DNA of 34,534 nt from Thermoguttaceae bacterium (GTDB taxonomy: Bacteria; Planctomycetota; Planctomycetia; Pirellulales; Thermoguttaceae). A program made the position numbers and the translations under genes. Location: positions 1 to 34,534 of the forward strand of contig JAFYQR010000181.1 of the NCBI GenBank assembly GCA_017559825.1, given 5' to 3'. Numbering within the stretch: the stretch's first letter is position 1; every line of letters starts with the position of its first letter. Shown piece after piece: positions 23,469-31,642 of this stretch. A model generated the notes under the pieces. It was not told where the DNA came from, made no database searches, and saw only the letters and a program-made list of their open reading frames with translations.

Positions 23469-24176
23469 CTACTTCTTGCGACAAACATAAACGCGAATAA
23501 ACGCCGCGTCGTCGATTTTTTCTTCGACCGCCAATCCGGTTCGTTCGAACGCCGCTTCGAGAAACCAATCGAAAGAACTGTATTCGCGAGCGATGTGCGC
23601 GTTCGCTTCGCCGCCGGCGCTGCTTTCCATCGCGTCGAGAACAGTTTGCGTTCCCTCGCGCCAAGTCTCGACAGGAAAATGAAATACGACGTCCGAAAGA
23701 TAAAAAACGCCGTTCGGTTTAAGAACGTCGGCGATTCGTTTCAACGCGACGACCTTCCAAAAATCAGGCAAATGATGCAACGCCAACGACGAAACGACCG
23801 CGTCGACGGGCGCGGGCAAGTTCGGAAACGTCAAAAAACCGGCCGCAAAGGTCACGATATTGTCGATTTTTTGCTCCGCGATTTTTTGTCGCAAAAGCCC
23901 GAGCATCGGCGCGGAAACGTCGGCGGCGTAGACCTTTGCGCAAAAACGCGACGCCGGAATCGCAAACGCGCCGGTTCCGCACCCCAAATCCAAAACGACG
24001 TCCGACCGCTTTAAGTCGGCCCGCTCGCGGATTCGCTCGAACTCGGCGTCAAAATCGCGAAACTTCAAATGGCGCGACTCGTATTTCCTTGCGACTTCAA
24101 GACTTGCGTAATCAACGCCCGCGTGTTGAAACTCGTCGTACAACCAACTCGGCGCGTCCTCGATTCGTTCGCTCAT
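23469..24176 (-). CDS. Class I SAM-dependent methyltransferase
   Basis: This 235-residue cytoplasmic protein has motif I as VLDLGCGTGAF (61-71), the acidic residue after strand 2 in YAADVS (83-88), and the SSLALHHLPD region (129-138). A conserved-looking head (YDEFQHAGVDYASLEVARKY) precedes it. The acceptor is unknown; no metal-binding or RNA-binding motif is visible. AAAGGA upstream of ATG 24176 fixes the start; extension to 24386 would overlap the upstream membrane-protein gene by about 100 nt. It lies 86 nt upstream of nnrE and may be part of a longer minus-strand transcript. Confidence 0.8.
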   Translation of the reverse strand: MSERIEDAPSWLYDEFQHAGVDYASLEVARKYESRHLKFRDFDAEFERIRERADLKRSDVVLDLGCGTGAFAIPASRFCAKVYAADVSAPMLGLLRQKIAEQKIDNIVTFAAGFLTFPNLPAPVDAVVSSLALHHLPDFWKVVALKRIADVLKPNGVFYLSDVVFHFPVETWREGTQTVLDAMESSAGGEANAHIAREYSSFDWFLEAAFERTGLAVEEKIDDAAFIRVYVCRKK

Positions 24177-24285
24177 CGTCGTTTTCCTTTCATTATTTCT
24201 TGACGAAACTTTTCGTTTCTTTTTTAATTTTTTGGACGGCATTTCCGACGCAACGTCTTTATTTTCGCGCCTTACACTTTGTTTA

Positions 24286-24720
24286 TTACAAACCGTCGTC
24301 GATATCGTTTTGTTTTTCAAACCAAGCGACGCAACGTCGAAGGCCCGTCGCCCCCCAAATCGCGCCGATAATCGTCGTCTGAACAACGAGCGCGACGCCG
24401 CAGGAAACTCCGCAACCTGTTCTATTCCAACAATTTAAAAGAGTCGTCGGAAATCCGGCAAGCCGCGCTTTGTCCCAAACGCTTCGCGTCGCGCCGTCGA
24501 TTTCGTCGAACGTCGGATTTGTCGAAACGAAAAAGTAAAAACAGAGCGCAAGTCCAATAAACGCGCCGACTTCCGCGCCGAAAATTATCGGTCGACGACG
24601 CGGATAATCGACGCCGCAGCGTATCGCGCCCCGAGCGCAAACCGTCGTGGCGAGAACGATTCCAAACGCAAAAAACACAAATATCTCCCAACTCGGACGG
24701 TGCCAAATTGAATCGAACAT
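24286..24720 (-). CDS. Small membrane protein of unknown function
   Basis: This 144-residue protein has three likely membrane segments (about 12-29, 46-66, 105-126). A Cys-bearing stretch (Cys97, Cys103, Cys107 in NCWNRTGCGVSCG) begins the third, and a short acidic tail ends in DIDDGL. I do not recognise the family. ATG at 24720 follows AAAGG by eight nt. Gaps of about 110 nt separate it from both same-strand neighbours, which allows but does not prove co-transcription. Confidence 0.65.
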   Translation of the reverse strand: MFDSIWHRPSWEIFVFFAFGIVLATTVCARGAIRCGVDYPRRRPIIFGAEVGAFIGLALCFYFFVSTNPTFDEIDGATRSVWDKARLAGFPTTLLNCWNRTGCGVSCGVALVVQTTIIGAIWGATGLRRCVAWFEKQNDIDDGL

Positions 24721-24829
24721 TGTCAACGCCTTTCATTCTCAACGCGCTCGGCGGCCTTCTCGCCCGCAAACCGATAAATTTCAACGATTACCGAGTTTTC
24801 TTTTCACAACGCCGCGTTTTGACGCCGCG

Positions 24830-26008
24830 TCAACCTAAGCGATTTTTCGGCGCGTCCAACTTAACGAGCCCCAAACCGGGTCGGTCGTTCAACAAGAGTT
24901 TTCCGTCCTCGCCAAGCCCAACGCCGTCAAATAAGTCGTTGCCAATCAAAAAGTTGCCGTCAAGATCGGCCCAGTCGACCGCCGGAGAAAGCTGCGCCGC
25001 GGCGGAAATCGCGCACGACGTTTCCGTCATACACCCAACCATGACCTTCATATCGAGCGCACGCGCTAAGTTCAGCATTTTCCAGGCTTCGCGCATTCCG
25101 GAACACTTCATCAGCTTAATGTTGATTCCGCTGAAGACGCCCTTCATTCTTGCGACGTCGGTTAGCCGCTGCAGCGATTCGTCGGCCATAATCGGCAGCG
25201 AACTACGCTCCGTAATCCACGCGATGTCGTCCCAGCGCGTCTTTTTCATCGGCTGCTCGACGAGAACGACGCCCCGTTCGCTCAACCACTCGACCATTTC
25301 CAGCGCGTAAACCTTGTCGTTCCAACCTTGATTGGCGTCGACGCAAATCGGTTTATCCGAAACGGCGCGCACCGACTCGATCATTTCGCGGTCGCTTTTT
25401 TCGTCGCGCCCGAGTTTCACCTTCAACACGGCGAAACGCTCCGCTTCCAACGTCTTCTCTCGCACGACTTCCGGCTTGTCGATACCGATCGTATACATCG
25501 TCGGCGGCGTCTTGTCCTTGTCAAGTCCCCAAATGCGCCACCAAGGTTGGCCCATCAACTTCCCAACCAAGTCGTGCAACGCGATATCGACAGAAGCCTT
25601 TGCCGCGCAATTATTTTCGCAAATCCCATCGACATATGACAAAACATCGTCCAACTCAAACGGACTCTTAAATTGCGACAAGTCGACGCGCTCCAAAAAC
25701 GCCAACACAGAGGCGGTCGACTCGCTCAAATAGGGCGGCATTGCGGCTTCGCCGTATCCGACGACGCCGTCGAGTTCGATTTCGACTTGGACGCCCTGCG
25801 TCGTTTTGCGCGTCGTTCCGGCGACGCCGAACGCGTGTCGCAGTTCCAGCAAATACGGACGAAACGAAAGTCGCATCTTACCGATTTTATTCGACTTACC
25901 AATGTCGTTCTTCGTTTCTTCGCCCAACGTTTTCGCTCCGAAAATACCGGAAACGCTTCCAACGGTCGCTCCGGCGACTCCGCTCAAAAATTGTCGACGA
26001 GTCGTCAT
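24830..26008 (-). CDS. Tat-exported L-Ala-D/L-Glu-type dipeptide epimerase
   Basis: This 392-residue enolase-superfamily protein belongs to the muconate-lactonising subgroup. Residues 1-30 form a twin-arginine signal (TTRRQFLSGVAG). The barrel carries the Lys196-x-Lys198 pair (LKVKLG), metal ligands Asp224 (VDANQG), Glu251 (VEQP) and Asp276 (ADES), the second base Lys298 (NIKLMK), and an ADLDG motif (347-351) that in the Ala-Glu epimerases binds the dipeptide ammonium. The expected role is conversion of L-Ala-D-Glu from murein to L-Ala-L-Glu. Known YkfB/YcjG enzymes are cytoplasmic, so export is unusual. AAGGGG seven nt before the ATG at 26008 favours this start over the one at 26014. The NlpC/P60 gene lies 132 nt upstream. 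Confidence 0.8.
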   Translation of the reverse strand: MTTRRQFLSGVAGATVGSVSGIFGAKTLGEETKNDIGKSNKIGKMRLSFRPYLLELRHAFGVAGTTRKTTQGVQVEIELDGVVGYGEAAMPPYLSESTASVLAFLERVDLSQFKSPFELDDVLSYVDGICENNCAAKASVDIALHDLVGKLMGQPWWRIWGLDKDKTPPTMYTIGIDKPEVVREKTLEAERFAVLKVKLGRDEKSDREMIESVRAVSDKPICVDANQGWNDKVYALEMVEWLSERGVVLVEQPMKKTRWDDIAWITERSSLPIMADESLQRLTDVARMKGVFSGINIKLMKCSGMREAWKMLNLARALDMKVMVGCMTETSCAISAAAQLSPAVDWADLDGNFLIGNDLFDGVGLGEDGKLLLNDRPGLGLVKLDAPKNRLG

Positions 26009-26054
26009 TTTCATTCCCCTTAATAACAAATAAAACGTTAAAATATAAATATTT

Positions 26055-26084
26055 AGTATCTTACGGCATAAAATAAAAATTCAA
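26055..26084 (-). promoter_or_regulatory. Possible promoter of the dipeptide epimerase gene
   Basis: On the minus strand TTGAAT (26079-26084), an 18-nt spacer and GATACT (26055-26060), within a markedly AT-rich 60-nt stretch. It is weaker than the other promoters here. Confidence 0.4.
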
Positions 26085-26140
26085 CGACGTCATGCAAATC
26101 CAAACGCCGCCAAGCAGCAAACGGCTTTTTAGATTCACGC

Positions 26141-27463
26141 TTATCTTTTGCGATAAAAGGAGTTGTCGCCAATCCATTTAAAATATCCGTCCTGCGTCGC
26201 GCCGACGTATCGAACCGCCTTAATCAACTGCGATGCGTTATAACGGTCGAAATCGGGCGCATTCGGGTCGAGACTATTGATGCGAACGCTTGTCGCCGAG
26301 TGTATGAAACGATCGTCGCCAAGATAAATCGCGACGTGCCGAAAATACGTCGATCCGTCCGCTCGTTTCGCTCCAAAAATTAAGAGGTCGCCAGGCATTA
26401 GCGCTCCGCGACCTTGCGTCAAATCGATCTCGACGCCCTCGCCCTGCAGAAGGCTGACGTCGCGTAAAATATTGAAGCCGTTTAAGTAAAAGGAAAGCGA
26501 GGTCAATCCGCTGCAGTCGACGCCCTTCGCGGACGTTCCTCCCCAAACGTAAGGCGTTCCAAGGAAGCGTTTTGCGGTCGCGATCAACCGTTCCGCGCTC
26601 AGCTCTTTGTTTGCGTCGAGCCAAGCGCTCCACTCCGTCGCGCCGCGCTTACAAATCCAACCGAGTCGACCGTCCGGCGTTTCGACGCGATAAAAGTCGC
26701 CGGACGTTTCTTCGTTTTTCCAAACCGTTACGTTGCCGGCGGTTAAATCGGAAATTGGCGCGGAATTTTCGTCCGGTTCCGAGTAAATCGAACCGAACGC
26801 GTCGAGCCAAATCAGTTTTTTCGCGTCAATCCAACGGTTAAACTCGTCGCGAGACGCCGTTTTAACGCTTCCGGACGTTGTGTAACCCAAGTAACCGTCG
26901 GCGTTTTGGATCAGAAGCCAACCGCCCTCGCGCTTCAAAACGCGAACCGGCGTCCCCATTAGCGACTGGGTCGTCAGTTCCGCCGAATAGCGCGGCTCTT
27001 TGCGAATTTGAATCGTTGAAAAGTTCGTCCAACCGAAAAAACGCCCCTCGAGTTCGGCGTTTTCCTCCGGCAATAAAGTCGTTTTAACGCTCCACTTAGG
27101 AAACTCCGACGCAAACGCTTTTCGAACGGCGTCGCGAGCGCTTTCGAGCGTCGTTTCCAAGCGAATCGTCAACGACGTCGCGTCGATTTCCCAAATGAAA
27201 ACGTTCAAGCGCAAGTCGTTAATCGTTGCTTTTCGAAGTTCGACAAGTCGTCGCTCTACCGCGTTCGTTTCGTTCTCCGTCGACGACGCGTCGTTGGCGA
27301 CCGCGACCGCCGCTCCGCCTCCGAGAAACGTTGGAACGTCGCCCGCGTCCCCGCCCAACGCCGTTAGAATCGCCGCGACCGTTAAAGTTTGGCGTCCGAA
27401 CGCCGCAAAACGACGCCGAAACGTCGCATTTTTTTCATTTTTTTTCGTTTGTCTCGCGCGCAT
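26141..27463 (-). CDS. SH3-domain NlpC/P60 endopeptidase (YkfC-like)
   Basis: This 440-residue protein probably cleaves the gamma-D-Glu to diamino-acid bond of murein peptides. A basic n-region and hydrophobic segment (about 20-45) suggest export. Bacterial SH3-like segments follow (for example WLLIQNADGYLGYT and FYRVETPDGRLGW), then the NlpC/P60 domain with GTPYVWGGTSAKG, catalytic Cys317 in VDCSGLTS, His376 in RHVAIYLG and a third polar residue in FIHSAT. SH3-NlpC/P60 order is that of YkfC, and the next gene is an Ala-Glu epimerase, as in the ykf murein-peptide pathway. ATG at 27463 is chosen because extension to 27616 would run across the divergent promoter at 27540-27568; AAAGG lies 12 nt upstream, a loose spacing. 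Confidence 0.8.
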   Translation of the reverse strand: MRARQTKKNEKNATFRRRFAAFGRQTLTVAAILTALGGDAGDVPTFLGGGAAVAVANDASSTENETNAVERRLVELRKATINDLRLNVFIWEIDATSLTIRLETTLESARDAVRKAFASEFPKWSVKTTLLPEENAELEGRFFGWTNFSTIQIRKEPRYSAELTTQSLMGTPVRVLKREGGWLLIQNADGYLGYTTSGSVKTASRDEFNRWIDAKKLIWLDAFGSIYSEPDENSAPISDLTAGNVTVWKNEETSGDFYRVETPDGRLGWICKRGATEWSAWLDANKELSAERLIATAKRFLGTPYVWGGTSAKGVDCSGLTSLSFYLNGFNILRDVSLLQGEGVEIDLTQGRGALMPGDLLIFGAKRADGSTYFRHVAIYLGDDRFIHSATSVRINSLDPNAPDFDRYNASQLIKAVRYVGATQDGYFKWIGDNSFYRKR

Positions 27464-27539
27464 CTTCTTTCGACGCCTTTCTTTAAGTCGGTTTTCTTTG
27501 TCAATCGGCGCAAAATCCGGCGTTTTTTCCGCAAAACGC

Positions 27540-27568
27540 TTGCGAACGCGCCGCAAATCGGTTATACT
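27540..27568 (+). promoter_or_regulatory. Promoter of the transglutaminase-like gene
   Basis: TTGCGA (27540-27545), a 17-nt spacer and TATACT (27563-27568). Transcription would start near 27575. Confidence 0.75.
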
Positions 27569-27577
27569 TAGGACGTT

Positions 27578-27599
27578 GGAGCGCGACGGTCGCCGCTCC
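27578..27599 (+). promoter_or_regulatory. Hairpin at the 5' end of the transcript
   Basis: GGAGCG (27578-27583) pairs with CGCTCC (27594-27599) with inner CGA/TCG pairing. It lies at the expected start of the mRNA, where such a stem could protect the 5' end. Confidence 0.4.
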
Positions 27600-27630
27600 C
27601 GATTTTCCTCCTTCAACGAAAGGACGCCCG

Positions 27631-29082
27631 ATGAAAACGACGCTTCGCCGCGCCGCGTTCGCGCTCGGAACGCTAGCCCTCGTCTCCGTTATTGTACCTC
27701 CAAAATCGACCTTTGCCCAGCAGGACTGGGAAAAAAAAGCGGTCGAATCTATCGAAAATAGCGATTTTTCCGCCGCTGTCGCCGAACTTTCCGCCCTCGA
27801 TGGGCTCTCCGACGCCGAAAAGAGCCGCCGCGATTGGTTAATCGAGCTGACGCGCCGCATTCGGATTGAATTTCCTTACAACGAAACGGCAATCAAAGAG
27901 CAACTGAAAGAGGCCGGACTCGATTCGAGCGACGAGCAAATGCGCGCTTGGGAGGCGGCAAAGTCGCTCGAAATGCGCCCGATCGACGGCGAACGCCGCT
28001 ACTTCAAACACGCGGTTTCGAATTTGCGCCGAATCGACCGCGAACTCGCGAAATCGCGCCCGGTTAGCGGCGGCGACCGTCAGCGCTTCGAGTCGCGTAT
28101 CGCCAACGTTCGCTCGATTCTCGACGCGTCGGACGGCGCCGGCAAACTGACGCATAAAATTCGCAATCGTTTCACTTGCGTCGCGACGATTCCGGCGAAC
28201 GCCGTCCCGGCGGGGGAAACGGTTCGTTACTGGGCGCCGTTCCCGCGCGAGTCTTGCGCTCGTCAACAAGACGTCAAGCTGATTTCGACCGACCCGGCCG
28301 ACGGGCGCGTCGCTCCGGCGGGCGATTTGCAACGCTGCGTTTATCTCGAAAAAGTCGCCGTCAAAGACGAGCCGACCGTTTTTACAATCGTCTTTGAAAC
28401 AACGACTTACGCGCAGTACTTCTCGCAAGATTACCTCAAGAAAAAGGCCAAGCCGTACCTCGACGACGAGTTTTACCGCTTCTATACGGAAGAACGCCTC
28501 CCGCATATGGTAAAGTCCGATAAAATCAAAACTTGGGCGCGCGAAATCGTCGGCGACGCGACTTGCCCGGTCGAAAAGCTCTCCCGTCTCTTCAACGCGA
28601 TCGACGAACGCTACCCCTGGGCGTCGTCGAACGAATACGGCACAATGTTTTGCATTCCGGAATACGTTCTGCGCGAAGGACACGGCGACTGCGGCATGTT
28701 GTCGCTTCTGTTGATTTCCGCGCTTCGAAGCGAAGGAATCCCGGCGAAATGGCAAAGCGGCTGGGTCGCCAACGCGAGCGGCGCCTGCGGAATGCACGAC
28801 TGGGCCGAAGTTTATTTCGAGGGCGTCGGTTGGGTTCCGGTCGATATGTCCTACGGGCTGATGAACGACGATAACCCGAGCGTTCGCGAGTTTTACGCCA
28901 CCGGACTCGATCAAACGCGACTGGTTGTCAACGACGATATTGGGCGCGAGTTCACCCCGGCGAAAACACATTTCCGCAGCGAGCCGGTCGACTTCCAACG
29001 CGGCGAAGTCGAATGGGCGGGCGGCAACCTTTACTTCCCGGAATGGTCGTTCAAAATGACGGTCGAATTCCCGGAGAAATAA
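27631..29082 (+). CDS. Exported transglutaminase-like (papain-fold) protein
   Basis: This 483-residue protein has a signal peptide (about 1-29, ending STFA). An N-terminal helical region (30-170) is followed by a beta-rich region (about 175-265) resembling the domain before bacterial transglutaminase cores. The core holds the triad Cys354 (GHGDCGMLS), His389 (GMHDWAEVYF) and Asp405 (VPVDMSYG). Bacterial members are more often proteases or amidases than cross-linkers; the target is unknown. AAAGGA six nt before the ATG and a good promoter with a 5' hairpin set the transcript. It is divergent from the NlpC/P60 gene, so a shared cell-wall or peptide role is possible but unproven. Confidence 0.8.
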   Translation: MKTTLRRAAFALGTLALVSVIVPPKSTFAQQDWEKKAVESIENSDFSAAVAELSALDGLSDAEKSRRDWLIELTRRIRIEFPYNETAIKEQLKEAGLDSSDEQMRAWEAAKSLEMRPIDGERRYFKHAVSNLRRIDRELAKSRPVSGGDRQRFESRIANVRSILDASDGAGKLTHKIRNRFTCVATIPANAVPAGETVRYWAPFPRESCARQQDVKLISTDPADGRVAPAGDLQRCVYLEKVAVKDEPTVFTIVFETTTYAQYFSQDYLKKKAKPYLDDEFYRFYTEERLPHMVKSDKIKTWAREIVGDATCPVEKLSRLFNAIDERYPWASSNEYGTMFCIPEYVLREGHGDCGMLSLLLISALRSEGIPAKWQSGWVANASGACGMHDWAEVYFEGVGWVPVDMSYGLMNDDNPSVREFYATGLDQTRLVVNDDIGREFTPAKTHFRSEPVDFQRGEVEWAGGNLYFPEWSFKMTVEFPEK

Positions 29083-29164
29083 CGCAATTCCTTAAAAACG
29101 ATGCGTTTGCGTCGAGCGTTTCCGTTACATTCGACGCGACGTCGTTTCTTTTTTCTCGCCGGAC

Positions 29165-29202
29165 GTTCTTTCGTCCACCCCGTTTTTCTTCGACGAAAGA
29201 AC
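29165..29202. repeat. Perfect 11-bp inverted repeat
   Basis: GTTCTTTCGTC (29165-29175) and GACGAAAGAAC (29192-29202) flank a 16-base loop, upstream of the GH39-like start at 29231. No U-tract follows on the plus strand, so it is more likely a regulatory or mRNA-stability element than a terminator. Confidence 0.5.
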
Positions 29203-29230
29203 GACGCTAACCGTTTGATTGGCAACCGTT

Positions 29231-30940
29231 ATGAAAACGTTAAACTTCAATTCTCGCAAGCGCGGCGCTTTGTCGCGTTTTCTCGCTTTATCCGCCGCGT
29301 TGACCGTCGCCGCTTTTGCCGCGTCGCCGACGCTCGCCCAAGACGCGCCGACGCAAGCGCCGTCTTCCGTTCGTTTTACAGTCGACGCAACAAAACGAAG
29401 CGACGAGCTTATCGGCAACAAAGTCGCCGTCGTCAACGTTTGGTCGCCGAACTCGCTGACGCTTCCCGCCAAGGATGAAGGGGGCGACCTAAGTTCTTTC
29501 GTCGAAACGGTTCAGCTGATGCAAGCGACCGGCGGCTCGGCGGAGCGCGACCTTTTCGTCGACCCGTCGAACCTCGACGTTCTCGACGACTACCGCTTCG
29601 CCCCGCTGATCGACGCTTGCCGCCGCGCGCTGCAACTCCGCGTCAAACCTTGGATTAAGTTAAGCGTCCCGGCGAAATTTTCCCGCGAAACGCAAGTCGG
29701 CGTCTTCAGCGTCGACGTCCTGCCGCCGGACGATTACGACGTTTATTACCGTTACGTCCGCGCGCTCGCCCGGGCTCTCGCCGACGAATTCGGACTCGAC
29801 GAAGTTCGCTCTTGGCGCTTCGGCGTCTTAACGGAATTCGAGAACGGAGACTGGTTTAAGGCCGCCGACGGAACGCCGGAGTCGAGCCGCGAAGCGTTTT
29901 TCAAGCTGTACGATTATTCGGTCGCGGCGCTCGACGACGAACTCGGCGGCGAAGTTTGCGTTACGGCGCACGCAATGGCTTGCACCGAAGGGCTTTGGGA
30001 CGAACGCGACTTCTTCGAGCATTGCGCCAAGGGCGTCAACGCGAAAACGGGCAAAATCGGAACCCGCCTAAATATTTTCGCCGTCTCGTTTTACGACGAC
30101 GCGCCCGGCAAACCGCACCCGCTCGACCTGCCGGGAACCGTCGAAAGCGTTCGCGCTAAAGCCCGCGAATGCGGACTTAACGACGTTGTTTTCGGCGTCG
30201 ACGAGGGCCGGATTCTCGCGTCGAAAAAGGGCGCGAAGGCGGGCGACCTCACCTGGCGAATCGTCGGGCAAACGTATCAAGCGGCTTACGACGCGCGGCT
30301 CTTCAAGATTATGCTCGACGCCGACGTAAAATATTTCTCCGCTTGGAGTTATTCGAGCGGATCCGCTTGGAACGGGTACCCGCTCGTCGCCCAGCGCGTC
30401 GCGGAAAACGTCGCTAAGTTCAAAGATTCGAAGCGGTTGGAAACGACGGCGGAAAAAACGCTCGGCGAAGGCGTCGAGAGCGACGCGGTCGCGGCGTTCG
30501 ACGAAGCGACGCAAACCCTTCGTTTGACGGCGTTTAACTTCAAAGACGATCTCGAATACGCCGATTCGCTCGACGCCGAGTTCGCCGTCTCGGCGCCGTT
30601 TTGGGCCGGGCGCGAAGTGAAAATCGTCGAAAAAACCGTCGACGACCGAATCAATTTCTTCCCGCAATGGCTGCGCGACCAAGCGGAACTCGGGATTTCC
30701 GACGACGTTTTCCCTTGGTCGCCGGACAGCGGTTGCCTCGACTCCGGAATTTACGACGCCGAGACGCGCCAACTTTATTTCGAGAAGTTGCGTCCAAAAT
30801 ACGTTGAAATCGCGAACCGGCCCTACTCGACCGAGCGCGTCGTTAAAGTCGGCGACGACGGACGTTTAACGCTTCATACGACGCTTGCGCGGCACGGCGT
30901 CGTCTTTTACGAAATTTCGCCGGTCGCCCCGAAAAAATGA
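29231..30940 (+). CDS. Exported GH39/clan-A-like glycosidase-fold protein
   Basis: This 569-residue protein has a signal peptide (about 1-37, ending PTLAQ). A TIM-barrel-like region (about 60-400) has candidate acid/base Glu202 in VLTEFENGDWF and candidate nucleophile Glu325 in FGVDEGRI, in the order and spacing of clan-A glycosidases such as GH39. A beta C-terminal domain ends the protein. The usual Asn-Glu-Pro is replaced by Thr-Glu-Phe, so the family assignment is tentative. ATG at 29231 is used; the Shine-Dalgarno is weak. It follows the transglutaminase-like gene by 148 nt, with an inverted repeat between them but no clear terminator or promoter. Confidence 0.6.
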   Translation: MKTLNFNSRKRGALSRFLALSAALTVAAFAASPTLAQDAPTQAPSSVRFTVDATKRSDELIGNKVAVVNVWSPNSLTLPAKDEGGDLSSFVETVQLMQATGGSAERDLFVDPSNLDVLDDYRFAPLIDACRRALQLRVKPWIKLSVPAKFSRETQVGVFSVDVLPPDDYDVYYRYVRALARALADEFGLDEVRSWRFGVLTEFENGDWFKAADGTPESSREAFFKLYDYSVAALDDELGGEVCVTAHAMACTEGLWDERDFFEHCAKGVNAKTGKIGTRLNIFAVSFYDDAPGKPHPLDLPGTVESVRAKARECGLNDVVFGVDEGRILASKKGAKAGDLTWRIVGQTYQAAYDARLFKIMLDADVKYFSAWSYSSGSAWNGYPLVAQRVAENVAKFKDSKRLETTAEKTLGEGVESDAVAAFDEATQTLRLTAFNFKDDLEYADSLDAEFAVSAPFWAGREVKIVEKTVDDRINFFPQWLRDQAELGISDDVFPWSPDSGCLDSGIYDAETRQLYFEKLRPKYVEIANRPYSTERVVKVGDDGRLTLHTTLARHGVVFYEISPVAPKK

Positions 30941-30962
30941 CGCGACGTCGACGACGAAATTT

Positions 30963-31057
30963 AAAAAACGTCGCGACGGAACCAAACGTTTCTTCCGTCG
31001 CGACGTCGACGCTTCCCGAAAAACGCGACGCGTTGAGACTAACTCAGCGTCGCGTTT
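30963..31057 (-). terminator. Two tandem minus-directed terminator-like hairpins
   Basis: Hairpin 1: ACGTCGCGACGGAA (30968-30981) pairs perfectly with its complement at 30993-31006. On the minus strand it runs into six T (30963-30968). Hairpin 2: AAACGCGACGC (31021-31031) pairs with 31047-31057, plus TGAG/CTCA, and on the minus strand ends in five T (31019-31023). On the plus strand neither has a proper U-tract, although the flanking genes are both plus. Confidence 0.55.
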
Positions 31058-31147
31058 CCAAACGCTCTAACGTCTTCAACGGTTGCGTTTAGTCGTTCGT
31101 CGGCGCCGTCGAGTTTAACGCTTAGAATAAGAGAAAGAAAAACGAAT

Positions 31148-31642
31148 ATGTCGAATATTACAACGTTTCGCGACGACGATTCCCGCGTCTTTCCTTTGTT
31201 TGGGCAAGCTTTTACGGCGGCGGTCGACGCGCTCGAATACGGAAAAACGCGAGTTAATCGCGTCGAAAATATCGAAACCGTTCTCGGCTCCAAAACGCGA
31301 CAATTTTATTACGACGCAACTTCCTTAACCGTCGAATTTGCAAACGGACGCTTTCTTCGACTCCGCGTCGCCGACGCTCGGCTTCGGGGCGAAGTTTTCG
31401 CCGACCGTCCCGCGGAACTCGGCGCCGACGTCGACGCGCTTTGCGTCGTTTACGACGACAAGACGGTCGTTTGGACGAGCGACTTTTTCGACAAGTACGT
31501 CGATAAAACGTTTAAAAAGATTTGCTTAGAACGCGGCGTCGTTTGGCTCTACTTCGAAAACGTCGACGCGTTATTAACCGGCGTCGCGCAGTACGTTGCG
31601 GAACAAGAAACGCCGATTTTGAAATTAAGCGACGAAGATTAA
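31148..31642 (+). CDS. Unrecognised 164-residue cytoplasmic protein
   Basis: I do not recognise the family. The protein has no signal peptide or membrane segment, is rich in Asp, Val and Phe (for example VVYDDKTVVWTSDFFDKYVDK), and looks like a small alpha/beta domain with a hydrophobic core. ATG at 31148 is the likely start, with only a weak purine-rich leader (AGAGAAAGAAAAACG) and a lone TAGAAT at 31123-31128 as a possible -10 box. It sits between two terminator structures, so it is probably a single transcription unit. Codon use matches its neighbours, which argues for a real gene. Confidence 0.6.
   Translation: MSNITTFRDDDSRVFPLFGQAFTAAVDALEYGKTRVNRVENIETVLGSKTRQFYYDATSLTVEFANGRFLRLRVADARLRGEVFADRPAELGADVDALCVVYDDKTVVWTSDFFDKYVDKTFKKICLERGVVWLYFENVDALLTGVAQYVAEQETPILKLSDED

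Noticed and set aside
24177..24386. Longer methyltransferase starting at 24386
   Set aside because: It would overlap the upstream membrane-protein gene by about 100 nt, and the ATG at 24176 has a good AAAGGA site.
27464..27616. N-terminal extension of the NlpC/P60 protein
   Set aside because: It overlaps the divergent promoter at 27540-27568 and adds a highly charged stretch before the signal-like segment.
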